Shown: positions 1 through 7,168 of the stretch, one piece after another | How positions within the stretch are numbered: the stretch's first letter is position 1 | How the letters are laid out: each line of letters starts with the position of its first letter | DNA from: Verrucomicrobiales bacterium | GTDB taxonomy: Bacteria; Verrucomicrobiota; Verrucomicrobiia; Limisphaerales; JAFMIX01 | Reading direction: 5' to 3' | Assembly (NCBI GenBank): GCA_017853785.1 | Contig: JAFMIX010000026.1 | Location: forward strand, 1-14,203 | Length of the DNA stretch: 14,203 bases | Made by a program: the position numbers and the translations under genes | Notes under the pieces: model-generated | Database searches by the model: none | Told to the model about the DNA's origin: nothing | What the model saw: only the letters and a program-made list of their open reading frames with translations

Positions 1-1
1 C

Positions 2-262
2 TCCAGCCGCGTCCGCCTCGAACGCCCCGACACCGGCGAGAGCCGTGAAGTCCTCATCTACATGAACAACCCGCTGCGCTACGACGGCGAGACGTTTTAC
101 CAAGCCAGCTACGATCCCGACAACCAAGGCACCGTCCTCCAAGTCGTCCGCAACCCGGGTTGGCTCACGCCTTACTTCGCTTGCGTGATCGTTTCCATCG
201 GCCTGCTTTGGCAGTTCCTGTCCCACCTGTTCCGCTTCGCCACCAAGCGCAAAACCACATGA
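2..262 (+). CDS. resB: Cytochrome c biogenesis protein ResB-like, C-terminal fragment
   Basis: Only the last 86 codons lie in the window; the 5' part is off the left edge. ResB (Ccs1) is the membrane partner of CcsA/ResC in System II cytochrome c maturation, which exports haem and keeps it reduced for attachment to apocytochromes outside the cytoplasmic membrane. The visible part has the usual ResB ending: a periplasmic beta-rich stretch with YMNNPLRYDGETFYQASYD, then one membrane span (about YFACVIVSIGLLWQFL) and a short basic cytoplasmic tail ending KRKTT. The reading frame is open to the first base. Its TGA overlaps the ATG of the CcsA gene (ATGA), which suggests translational coupling. 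Family assignment rests on the motif, the topology and the ccsA neighbour. Start and total length are unknown. Confidence 0.85.
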   Translation, partial: SSRVRLERPDTGESREVLIYMNNPLRYDGETFYQASYDPDNQGTVLQVVRNPGWLTPYFACVIVSIGLLWQFLSHLFRFATKRKTT

Positions 263-2217
263 AATTTCTCCTCAAAATTTTTCCCTGGGCCTGCCTCGCG
301 CTCTTCGCCACCGAGATTCTCGTCATCATGCTGCCGAAGAAAGACGGCGAGTTCCACCTCCGCGAATTTGGCCGCGTGCCCGTCCTCCTCAACGGCCGCA
401 TTCAGCCGCTCGACTCCGTGGGCCGCAATGCGCTCCTGCAAATCCGCAGCACCGGCGCCGTGCCGCTCGAGGAAGTTCCCTTTTGGAAATTCTGGCATCA
501 CCCCAAGAAGCTCAAGTCCACCGAATGGCTCCTCGAAGTCCTCAGCCGCCCCGAGGTCGCCGACACACGCCCCATCTTTCTCATCCATCACCCCGAGATT
601 TTGAGCGAACTCAAGCTCGAGGAATCCGGCGTGGAACGCTCCGGCCTCCGCTACTACACCTTCGCCGAACTCCGCCCCGTGCTGCGCGAGATTGACACCC
701 AGAGCCGCAAGGCCCTCGAAGTCGAATCCGCCCGCCAGACCACCTACCAAAAACAAATCTCCAAACTCGGCAATGCCCTCGTCCTCTACCGCCGCCTCAA
801 GAACAGTGCGCAGCCCGAAGGCACCACCAACTTCGTGCAGCTCCTCGCCGACTATCAGGCCAGTCTGCCCGCCGGTCTCGCCGCTTTCCGCGCCCGCCAG
901 AACGGCGAAGCCGGAGACGACGCCGCGCTGAAACGCTTCACCGATTACGCGCAGGGCTTCGATGAAGTCGCCGCATTCGCTTACCCGCTCATCATTCCCC
1001 CGCCCGATGGCGAGACCGACCGCACCGCGTGGTCGAACCTCGGCGTCAGCGTGCTCGGCTCCATCCACAGCAGCGAACTTCATCCCGCGGTGAACTACTA
1101 CGCCCGCATCGCCACCGCCTACCACCAGCAGAACGCCGCCGAATTCAACCGCGCCGTCGCCGACTACAAAAGTTGGCTCGAGCCCAAGTTCGCCAAGGAA
1201 GTCTCCAAAGGCCGCGCCGAATTTTATTTCAACGACATCAAAGCCTTCCTCCACGCCACCATCATCTACATCTGCGCCCTGCTTCTCGCCGTTGGCGCGC
1301 TCGGCACTTTCGGCCTCTGGCCTGCGCTCTCTGAATCCCTGCGGCGCGGCGCGCACTACCTCATCGCACTCGCCTTCGTCCTGCACACTTTTGCCCTCAT
1401 CTTCCGCATGGTGCTGGAAGGTCGCCCGCCCGTGACCAACCTCTATTCCTCCGCCATCTTCATCGGCTGGGGCGCGTGCGGCCTCGGCCTCGTGCTGGAA
1501 CGCATTTACCGCATCGGCCTCGGCAGTGCAGTGGCCGGTGCGGCGGGCTTCGTCACCTTGCTCATCGCCCATAATCTCTCGCTCGGCGGCGATACCATGG
1601 AAATGCTCCGCGCCGTGCTCGACACCAACTTCTGGCTCGCCACCCACGTCGTCACCGTCACCATCGGCTACGCCGCCACATTCGTCGCCGGCGGACTGGC
1701 CATCGCCTACGTCCTGCTCGGCATTCTTACACCCACCCTCACCACCCCGCTCGGCAAACCCGACGCCACCGGCAAAATTCCCGGCGACCTCAATATCGGC
1801 AAGGCGCTCGGGCGGATGGTTTACGGCATCGTCTGCTTCGCCACGTTGTTCAGTTTCATCGGCACCGTGCTGGGCGGCATTTGGGCTGACCAATCGTGGG
1901 GCCGCTTCTGGGGCTGGGATCCCAAGGAGAACGGCGCGCTACTGATCGTCTTGTGGAACGCCATCATCCTGCACGCGCGCTGGGGCGGGTTGGTCAAGGA
2001 ACGCGGCCTGATGAACCTCGCCATCTTCGGCAACATCATCACGGCCTTCTCCTGGTTTGGGGTGAACATGCTGGGCATCGGCCTGCACAGCTACGGCTTT
2101 ATGGAAGCGGGCTTTGTGTGGCTTTACGGCGTCTTCGTGCCCAGCCAGTTGGTGTTCATCGCGCTCGGCCTGCTGCCGCAAACCTGGTGGCGCAGCTTCC
2201 GCAACCGGACGGGTTAA
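259..2217 (+). CDS. ccsA: Cytochrome c biogenesis protein CcsA/ResC family, long form
   Basis: 652 residues. It is the haem-handling subunit of the System II cytochrome c synthase in the cytoplasmic membrane. The N-terminal span (about residues 4-24) is followed by a roughly 300-residue extracytoplasmic region that begins with GRIQPLDSVGRNALLQI (from residue 46). A block of membrane spans runs from about residue 332 to the end. The haem-binding WWD signature is at 542-557 (WADQSWGRFWGWDPKE). Conserved membrane or periplasmic histidines are H376, H463 (in WLATHVV) and H610 (in GLHSYGF). Simple CcsA proteins are roughly half this length, so this is the extended form with a large N-terminal domain. 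I chose the ATG at 259 rather than the upstream start at 160 because 160 lies deep inside resB and 259 gives the usual 4-base overlap. Function is confident from the WWD motif; the role of the N-terminal domain is not known to me. Confidence 0.93.
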   Translation: MKFLLKIFPWACLALFATEILVIMLPKKDGEFHLREFGRVPVLLNGRIQPLDSVGRNALLQIRSTGAVPLEEVPFWKFWHHPKKLKSTEWLLEVLSRPEVADTRPIFLIHHPEILSELKLEESGVERSGLRYYTFAELRPVLREIDTQSRKALEVESARQTTYQKQISKLGNALVLYRRLKNSAQPEGTTNFVQLLADYQASLPAGLAAFRARQNGEAGDDAALKRFTDYAQGFDEVAAFAYPLIIPPPDGETDRTAWSNLGVSVLGSIHSSELHPAVNYYARIATAYHQQNAAEFNRAVADYKSWLEPKFAKEVSKGRAEFYFNDIKAFLHATIIYICALLLAVGALGTFGLWPALSESLRRGAHYLIALAFVLHTFALIFRMVLEGRPPVTNLYSSAIFIGWGACGLGLVLERIYRIGLGSAVAGAAGFVTLLIAHNLSLGGDTMEMLRAVLDTNFWLATHVVTVTIGYAATFVAGGLAIAYVLLGILTPTLTTPLGKPDATGKIPGDLNIGKALGRMVYGIVCFATLFSFIGTVLGGIWADQSWGRFWGWDPKENGALLIVLWNAIILHARWGGLVKERGLMNLAIFGNIITAFSWFGVNMLGIGLHSYGFMEAGFVWLYGVFVPSQLVFIALGLLPQTWWRSFRNRTG

Positions 2218-2306
2218 AATCGCTCCGCGATCAGCGCACATTCCGCCGTTGCGATTTCATCGGACCGCAGGAAAACCAGCCCGGCATTGGTAGCCGCAAC
2301 CGGACG
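2199..2306. repeat. 13-bp direct repeat flanking the ccsA-lon gap
   Basis: The 13-mer CCGCAACCGGACG occurs at 2199-2211, in the last codons of ccsA, and again at 2294-2306 in the non-coding gap, 82 bases apart. It may be a remnant of a short duplication or chance in GC-rich sequence. Confidence 0.4.
2216..2231 (-). terminator. Weak terminator-like hairpin downstream of lon
   Basis: On the - strand ATCGC-GGA-GCGAT forms a 5-bp stem followed by a short T tract (TTTT counting the last stem base). It sits about 105 bases past the lon stop and just beyond the convergent ccsA stop. The stem is short, so this is tentative. The rest of the 118-base ccsA-lon gap shows nothing else beyond one copy of a 13-bp repeat. 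Confidence 0.25.
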
Positions 2307-2335
2307 AATGCACTTGGGGAGGCGCCGGAAGAGTT

Positions 2336-4735
2336 TCACGTGGGCCGCAGCGTGAGCTCGAGCAATTCCGAAATGTGCCGCACGAAATGCGCCTTCAGTT
2401 TCTGCCGCACTTCGGCCGGCACCTCCTGCCAGTCGCCGCGATTCGCTTCCGGCAGGATGACATGCTTCAGCCCGAACCGTTCGGCGGCGAGCACCTTCTC
2501 CTTGATGCCGCCTACGCGCAGCACGCGCCCGCGCAGGCTGATCTCGCCTGTCATCGCCATGTCCGACCGCACCAGCCGATGCGCCAGCAACGACGCCAGC
2601 GCCACCACGAGCGTGATGCCCGCGCTGGGGCCGTCCTTGGGCGTCGCGCCGGCGGGGACGTGGATGTGCAGGTCATGCTTGCTGTAATCCGCGAAGTCGA
2701 GGCCGAGCTTGCCGGCCTGGCTGCGGAGATAACTCACCGCCGTCTGCGCGCTTTCCTTCATCACCTCGCCGAGCGAGCCGGTCAAAATCAGGTTGCCCCT
2801 GCCCGGCATCCGCGTGGCTTCGATGAATAAAATCTCCCCGCCCACCGGCGTCCACGCGAGGCCGATGGCGATGCCCTGCGTGGTGATCTTCTCCGCGCCA
2901 TCGGAGACGAACCGCGGTTCGCCAAGCAATTGCGGAAGCGTCTTGACCTCGATGGTGAGCGCGTGCTTGCCGTTGGCGGCGATCTTGCGGGCGGCCTTGC
3001 GCAGCACGGCGGCCAGATCGCGGTCGAGCTGGCGCACGCCGGCTTCGCGGGTGTAATCGCGGATCACGCGGCGCAACGTGGCATCGGGGAACTTCACCAG
3101 TTTCTTGTTCAGACCGTGTTCCTCCAACTGGCGCGGCAGCAGGTGGCGCTTGGCGATCTGCAGTTTCTCCGATTCGGTGTAGCTGGGAATCTCGATGACC
3201 TCCAGCCGGTCGCGCAGCGCGACGTGCACGGGCTCCAGCCAGTTCGCGGTGGTGATGAACAGCACGCGCGAGAGGTCGAACGGTAGGTCGAGATAGTGGT
3301 CGGTGAAGGTGTTGTTCTGCGCGGGGTCGAGGACTTCAAGCAAGGCGCTCGCGGGGTCGCCGTGGAAATCCGCGCCGACCTTGTCGAGCTCATCGAGGAG
3401 GATGACGGGATTGCGGCTCTCGACCCGGCGGAGCGTCTGGATGATGCGACCCGGCAAGGCCCCGACGTAGGTGCGGCGGTGACCGCGAATCTCCGCTTCG
3501 TCGCGCAGGCCGCCGAGGGAGATGCGGGCGAACTTGCGCCCGAGCGCATCGGCCACGCTTTTGCCGAGGGAGGTTTTGCCGACGCCGGGCGGGCCGACGA
3601 GGCAGAGGATGGGGCCTTTGAGCTTTTGCTTGAGCTTGATGACGGCGAGAAATTCCAGCAGGCGATCTTTGACTTTGGTCAGGCCAAAATGTTGTTCGTC
3701 AAGAATCCGCTGCGCCTCGGCGAGATCGATCTTGTCCTCGGTTTCCCTCAACCACGGCAGGCTAATGATCCAGTCGAGGTAATGCCGCGTGAGGCCGTAT
3801 TCGGCCATCGCGGGCGGCATCTGTGCCATGCGCTCGAGCTCCTGATCCGCGACCTTGCGAGCCTCGGGCGGCAACTCCGCTTTGTCGATGCGTTCGCGGA
3901 GGGTCTTGATTTCGGGATTGCTGTGGTCGGCGTCGCCGAGTTCGCGGTGAATGGCCTGGAGCTGTTCGCGCAGGAAGAAATCGCGTTGGGACTTGGAGAT
4001 CGAGGCGGTGACTTCGGACTGGATCTTGGAACTCAAGTTCAGCAGCTCCATCTCGCGGTTCAGCAGCGGGAGCAATCGCTTGAGGCGGGCGGTGACGGAA
4101 TTGTTCTCCAGCAACTGCTGGCGCTCGGGGAGGGAGAGATTCAGGTTGGCGGCGATGAGGTCGGCGAGGAGCCCGGGACGCTCGACGTTCAAGGCGGTGA
4201 CCTTAACCTGTTCGGAGAGGCCGGGCGATTGCTTGACGATCTCCTGAAAGAGTTGGTGCGCGTTGCGGGCGAGCGCGGTCAGCTCCACGGATTCCTCCTT
4301 GGCGTCACGCCAGACCTCGAAGTGGGCGCGGAGATACGGCTCCTGGACTTCGTAACGGAGGATGCGGATGCGCCAGAGGCCCTCGATGAGGACGCGCACG
4401 GTATTGTCCGGGAACTTCAGCATCTTGAGCACGCGCGCCGCGCAGCCATACTCGAACATCTCCTCGGGCTTGGGGTTGTCCGCCGCCGGATTCCGCTGCA
4501 AGACCAGTCCGATGAGGCGGTCGCCGTTCACCGCGTCGTCGATGAGCTTGATGCTGCCGGCACTCTCGACTAGCAGTGGGCCGACCATGCCGGGGAAGAA
4601 CACGATGTCCGAGAGGCCGAGGATGGGCAGCAGTTCCGGCAACGACCGCGTCGAGACGCGCGTCGCCGGGGCGTCCGCGCTGCCGTCCGGACCGAGGATG
4701 CTGATGAACTCCGTTTCGGAATCGCGCGTGGTCAT
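2336..4735 (-). CDS. lon: ATP-dependent protease Lon
   Basis: 799 residues, the normal size for bacterial Lon (LonA). It is a cytoplasmic hexameric AAA+ protease that degrades misfolded and regulatory proteins. Order of parts: N-terminal substrate-recognition domain (about 35-230), helical linker, and an AAA+ module with Walker A GPPGVGKTS (K387) and Walker B VILLDE (444-449). The C-terminal protease domain has the DGPSAG signature with catalytic S704 and partner lysine K747 in GGIKEK; the 43-residue spacing equals that of E. coli Ser679/Lys722. All catalytic residues are present. The start is the ATG at 4735; an open frame continues upstream to a TTG at 4816, but those residues do not resemble Lon. 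No Shine-Dalgarno sequence is visible. Convergent with ccsA and divergent from larE. No heat-shock promoter or operator could be recognised. Confidence 0.97.
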   Translation of the reverse strand: MTTRDSETEFISILGPDGSADAPATRVSTRSLPELLPILGLSDIVFFPGMVGPLLVESAGSIKLIDDAVNGDRLIGLVLQRNPAADNPKPEEMFEYGCAARVLKMLKFPDNTVRVLIEGLWRIRILRYEVQEPYLRAHFEVWRDAKEESVELTALARNAHQLFQEIVKQSPGLSEQVKVTALNVERPGLLADLIAANLNLSLPERQQLLENNSVTARLKRLLPLLNREMELLNLSSKIQSEVTASISKSQRDFFLREQLQAIHRELGDADHSNPEIKTLRERIDKAELPPEARKVADQELERMAQMPPAMAEYGLTRHYLDWIISLPWLRETEDKIDLAEAQRILDEQHFGLTKVKDRLLEFLAVIKLKQKLKGPILCLVGPPGVGKTSLGKSVADALGRKFARISLGGLRDEAEIRGHRRTYVGALPGRIIQTLRRVESRNPVILLDELDKVGADFHGDPASALLEVLDPAQNNTFTDHYLDLPFDLSRVLFITTANWLEPVHVALRDRLEVIEIPSYTESEKLQIAKRHLLPRQLEEHGLNKKLVKFPDATLRRVIRDYTREAGVRQLDRDLAAVLRKAARKIAANGKHALTIEVKTLPQLLGEPRFVSDGAEKITTQGIAIGLAWTPVGGEILFIEATRMPGRGNLILTGSLGEVMKESAQTAVSYLRSQAGKLGLDFADYSKHDLHIHVPAGATPKDGPSAGITLVVALASLLAHRLVRSDMAMTGEISLRGRVLRVGGIKEKVLAAERFGLKHVILPEANRGDWQEVPAEVRQKLKAHFVRHISELLELTLRPT

Positions 4736-4844
4736 CTCAAGGCTTGGAATAACAGAATCCGCCGCCCGCCGAAACGAAATAATTGCCCGGCCTGACACCG
4801 GACTCCGGCTCGACAATCCGGCATGTGGATGGCAGGTTCCGGGC
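4736..4844. promoter_or_regulatory. Divergent lon/larE intergenic region
   Basis: These 109 bases must hold the promoters of both lon (-) and larE (+), as the genes run apart from here. I see no convincing -35/-10 pair at proper spacing. An 11-bp near-palindrome CCGGACTCCGG lies at 4798-4808, with a further ATCCGG at 4816-4821; it could be an operator, or chance in GC-rich sequence. An AT-rich patch (GAAATAATTG) lies around 4776-4785. GGCAGG at 4831-4836 is the only Shine-Dalgarno-like stretch, 8 bases before the larE GTG. Confidence 0.4.
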
Positions 4845-5786
4845 GTGACGACGGCAACTGAAAAATTGGAACGGCTACGCGAACTGCTGCGGGCGTATGG
4901 CTCGTGTCTCGTGGCCTACTCCGGCGGCGTGGACTCCGTGTTCCTCGCGCGCGTGGCGGCGGACGTCCTGGGCGCCAAGGCGCTGGCGGCCATCGCGGAT
5001 TCCGCCAGCCTGCCCCGGCGCGAACTGGCCGAGGCGCTCGCCCTCGCGGAACAATTTCATTTTCCCGTGCGCGTGGTACGCACGGCGGAGTTCAACAACC
5101 CCGACTACCTCGCGAACCCCACGAACCGCTGCTATTTCTGCAAACACGAACTGTTCGAGGAACTCGCGCCGCTCGCGCGGGCGGAAGGTTTTGCCGTCAT
5201 CGCCTACGGCGAGAACGCGAGCGACGTGGGCGATTTCCGGCCCGGTGCCAAGGCGGCGGCGGAATTCCAGGTGCGCGCACCGCTGAAGGAAGCCGGGCTG
5301 ACCAAGGCGGAAATCCGCGAGCTGTCCGCGCAACTCGGCCTGCCGACGGCGGACAAACCGCAGATGGCTTGCCTCAGTTCGCGCATTCCCTACGGCGAAG
5401 CGGTCACCCCCGAGAAGCTGCAGATGATCGAGGACGCGGAATACGTTTTGCGCGACCTCGGCTTTTACGACGTGCGGGTGCGCCACCATGAAATGCGGAG
5501 CGCGGAATCCGGAATGCGGAATGAAGGCAAAACCGCGTCCGCTGCAATTGATTCCACACTCCGCACTCCGCACTCCGCACTTGCCAGAATTGAGCTGGGC
5601 ACGACGGAGATTCCCAAGTTCATGGCGGACGGCATTGCGGCCCGCGTGGCGCACGCCTTGAAGCAGATCGGCTACGCGCACGTGACGCTGGATTTGCAGG
5701 GCTACCGGCGCGGCAGCCTGAATGAAGTGAAGCCCGCCCGCCTGCCGGAAAGTTTCCGGCACAACCTGACGCCGGCGGCGAAATAG
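4845..5786 (+). CDS. larE: ATP-dependent sacrificial sulfur transferase LarE, with in-frame insert
   Basis: 313 residues. LarE activates pyridinium-3,5-biscarboxylate mononucleotide with ATP and donates sulfur from its own cysteine while making the nickel-pincer cofactor of lactate racemase and related enzymes. The PP-loop SGGVDS is at 26-31. NRCYFCK carries C96 and C99. MACLSSRIPYG places the sacrificial cysteine at C176, the same number as in Lactiplantibacillus plantarum LarE, which supports the GTG start at 4845. An ATG start further upstream would run antisense through lon. Between RVRHH (ending H215) and ARIEL (from A247) there are about 31 residues where relatives, as I recall them, have only a few. 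This segment is encoded by a palindromic repeat. The protein is correspondingly longer than the roughly 276 residues of the Lactiplantibacillus enzyme. No larA, larB or larC lies in the window. The frame is intact, so the gene is probably functional. Confidence 0.92.
   Translation: MTTATEKLERLRELLRAYGSCLVAYSGGVDSVFLARVAADVLGAKALAAIADSASLPRRELAEALALAEQFHFPVRVVRTAEFNNPDYLANPTNRCYFCKHELFEELAPLARAEGFAVIAYGENASDVGDFRPGAKAAAEFQVRAPLKEAGLTKAEIRELSAQLGLPTADKPQMACLSSRIPYGEAVTPEKLQMIEDAEYVLRDLGFYDVRVRHHEMRSAESGMRNEGKTASAAIDSTLRTPHSALARIELGTTEIPKFMADGIAARVAHALKQIGYAHVTLDLQGYRRGSLNEVKPARLPESFRHNLTPAAK
5491..5582. repeat. Palindromic repeat inserted in frame within larE
   Basis: Two imperfectly complementary 30-base arms, 5494-5523 and 5550-5579, flank a 26-base centre. 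Aligning the left arm with the reverse complement of the right gives 24 of 30 matches; some mismatches would be G-U pairs in RNA. Each arm is built from units of about 8 bases of the form TGCGGAGT/TGCGGAAT. The element sits exactly where extra residues interrupt conserved LarE sequence and keeps the frame. It resembles small non-autonomous palindromic elements (REP-like, or Rickettsia palindromic elements that insert in genes), but I cannot name a family. Confidence 0.8.
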
Positions 5787-5791
5787 CAGCC

Positions 5792-5808
5792 AAAAAAGGA
5801 ACTGTTCC
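5792..5808 (-). terminator. Probable terminator after the transporter gene (convergent gap)
   Basis: The 31-base gap between the larE stop and the convergent transporter stop contains, read on the - strand, GGAACAGTTCC followed directly by TTTTTT. The stem is short (4-5 bp with a tight loop, extendable with one bulge), but the six-T tract right after it fits intrinsic termination of the - strand cluster. The + strand A tract gives no comparable signal for larE. Confidence 0.35.
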
Positions 5809-5817
5809 CTCAGGAAG

Positions 5818-6264
5818 TTATTTTGACGAGAGTTGTTGCCCGGCGGGCGCGGGCGCCGACTTTGACTTGTTATGTTCGCCGTAGCTGATGAACGCCGCGC
5901 CGAGCACGATCAACGCCACCCCTCCCCAACGCCAGCCATCCACCCGCTCTTGCAGGATGAATTGCGCCGCCAGCGTGGTCATCACAAAGCTCAAGGCTGT
6001 CAGCGGCCAGATGAAACTCACATCGCGCGCGCCGAGGAGGTATTGCAGCAGGATGAAGAAGATGGTTTCCAGCAGCAGACCAAGCAGCACGTCCTTGTTC
6101 GTGAACCAGTCGCCGAGAAGCTTCAGGATGTTATGCCAGAGCGGCATGGTGGCCTTGCGCGCGGTATAGCGCGGGCCAATCTGGTCAAGGCCGCGCTTCA
6201 GCACAACAATGCCGATGGCTTCGAACGAGAACGCGATTACGAGGATGAGGATGATTTTGGTCAT
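5818..6264 (-). CDS. Small four-span DMT-superfamily (EamA/SMR-like) transporter
   Basis: 148 residues, with predicted spans at about 3-23, 58-77, 83-105 and 112-129 and a polar tail. Span 1 has AFSFEAIGIVVLKRG: a membrane-embedded acidic residue (E15) followed by G and LK, closely resembling the E14 region of SMR proteins such as EmrE. The insert of about 30 residues between spans 1 and 2 (28-57) is longer than in typical SMR proteins, which have about 110 residues. Four-span proteins of this type act as dimers; the family includes drug exporters and lipid-carrier flippase subunits such as ArnE/ArnF. The substrate cannot be read from the sequence. It lies 26 bases after the squalene/phytoene synthase gene as the last gene of the cluster, so a lipid-related substrate is possible but inferred. 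ATG start at 6264, no Shine-Dalgarno sequence, AT-rich leader AATTTT. Confidence 0.8.
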   Translation of the reverse strand: MTKIILILVIAFSFEAIGIVVLKRGLDQIGPRYTARKATMPLWHNILKLLGDWFTNKDVLLGLLLETIFFILLQYLLGARDVSFIWPLTALSFVMTTLAAQFILQERVDGWRWGGVALIVLGAAFISYGEHNKSKSAPAPAGQQLSSK

Positions 6265-6279
6265 AAAATTTCAGGCGGA

Positions 6280-6301
6280 GCGCGGCGCGTTCACGCCGCG
6301 C
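6280..6301 (-). other. Strong stem-loop over the synthase stop codon
   Basis: GCGCGGCG (6280-6287) and CGCCGCGC (6294-6301) form a perfect 8-bp GC stem with a 6-base loop that contains the stop codon of the squalene/phytoene synthase gene. It lies 16 bases before the transporter start. No T tract follows on the - strand, so it looks more like an RNA structure affecting coupling or mRNA stability than a terminator. Confidence 0.45.
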
Positions 6302-7160
6302 CATAATTGGCCCGGGTCGAGCCGAGCTTAAATCGCAGCCAGGCGGTGAGGATCAGCGCGAGCTTGTGCAGCTTGCTCAAGCGCACGGGTGCGTCGCCGA
6401 AGACATCGAATTGCCGGCGCTCCAGTTTCAGGAGCAGCTTCCAATAGACCGCACCCATCAGCTCGGCGGCAACCATTGCGCGGCGGTCTTCTGGCGGAAG
6501 CGTGAGCCGGGCGAGTTCGTAGAAGGCGCGGGCGCGGGCGGCGATGTGTTCCGCGAGGGCACGGTAGCGGTGGGAGTATTCGCCGCGCAGGATTTCCGCC
6601 TCGGTGACGTTGAATTGTTTCAGCGCGTCCAGCGGCAGGTAGATGCGCCCGCGCGCGGCGTCGTTCTTCACGTCGCGGAGAATGTTCGTGAGCTGGAGCG
6701 CCTTGCCGAGGTAGAGCGCGTAATCGCGGCAGGCTTTGTTCTCGTAGCCAAAGATCTCGATGCTCAACAGCCCGACGACGGATGCGACGTGGTAACAATA
6801 TTTTTCCAGCGCTTCCATCGTGCCGTAGCGCAAGGTGTCCAAATCCATCTCGCAGCCTTGGATGAGTTCGTCGAATAGCCGGTAGCGCAGGCCGAATTTC
6901 TTGATGACGGGCTGAAACTCGCGGTTCACCGCGAACTCCGGGACGCCGCCCTCGCAGGCGCGGCGGATGTCACTGCGGCAGGCGGCGAGCTGGGCACGGC
7001 GGGTTTCCACGAGCACGGAATCCTCGTCGGCCACGTCGTCCACCTCGCGGCAGAAGGCGTAGAGGGCGGACATGGCATCGCGCTTTTCCGGCGGAAGCAT
7101 GATGAAGGCGAGCGCGAGATTGGAGGCGCTTTTCTTGGTGATGTTGCGGCTCTCTTGCAT
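6291..7160 (-). CDS. hpnD: Squalene/phytoene synthase family protein, HpnD-type (presqualene diphosphate synthase)
   Basis: 289 residues, the usual size for bacterial trans-isoprenyl diphosphate synthases that join two C15 or C20 units head to head. The first Asp-rich motif is CREVDDVADE (D41, D42, D45). The second is LTNILRDVKNDAARGRIYLP (D163, D167). Both bind Mg-diphosphate. LPPEKRDAMSALYAFCREVDD and YCYHVASVVGLLSIEIFG look most like HpnD, which makes presqualene diphosphate in the HpnCDE route to squalene and hopanoids. A phytoene synthase (CrtB) remains possible. No HpnC, HpnE, desaturase or cyclase is nearby. I chose the ATG at 7160 because the family sequence begins right after it; the longer open frame overlaps the preceding gene. 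It starts 8 bases after the stop of the small membrane protein and likely shares its transcript. Confidence 0.85.
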   Translation of the reverse strand: MQESRNITKKSASNLALAFIMLPPEKRDAMSALYAFCREVDDVADEDSVLVETRRAQLAACRSDIRRACEGGVPEFAVNREFQPVIKKFGLRYRLFDELIQGCEMDLDTLRYGTMEALEKYCYHVASVVGLLSIEIFGYENKACRDYALYLGKALQLTNILRDVKNDAARGRIYLPLDALKQFNVTEAEILRGEYSHRYRALAEHIAARARAFYELARLTLPPEDRRAMVAAELMGAVYWKLLLKLERRQFDVFGDAPVRLSKLHKLALILTAWLRFKLGSTRANYGAA

Positions 7161-7168
7161 GTAGAAAA

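Noticed and set aside
172..1893. 573-codon open frame antisense to ccsA
   Set aside because: Composition is a shadow (Gly, Glu, Ala, Val strings) of GC-rich codon use; ccsA motifs on the + strand are unambiguous.
2199..2306. 13-bp direct repeat as an attachment site or transposon target duplication
   Set aside because: The 82 bases between the copies hold no gene or terminal inverted repeats, and one copy lies within ccsA coding sequence; more likely chance or a small duplication.
3296..4573. 425-codon + strand open frame opposite lon
   Set aside because: Antisense shadow; Lon is intact over this whole stretch.
4736..4844. Sigma-70-like promoters for lon and larE (TTGTCG, TTGCCC, GACAAT)
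   Set aside because: Spacings between candidate boxes are 23-25 bases, too long for a credible pair.
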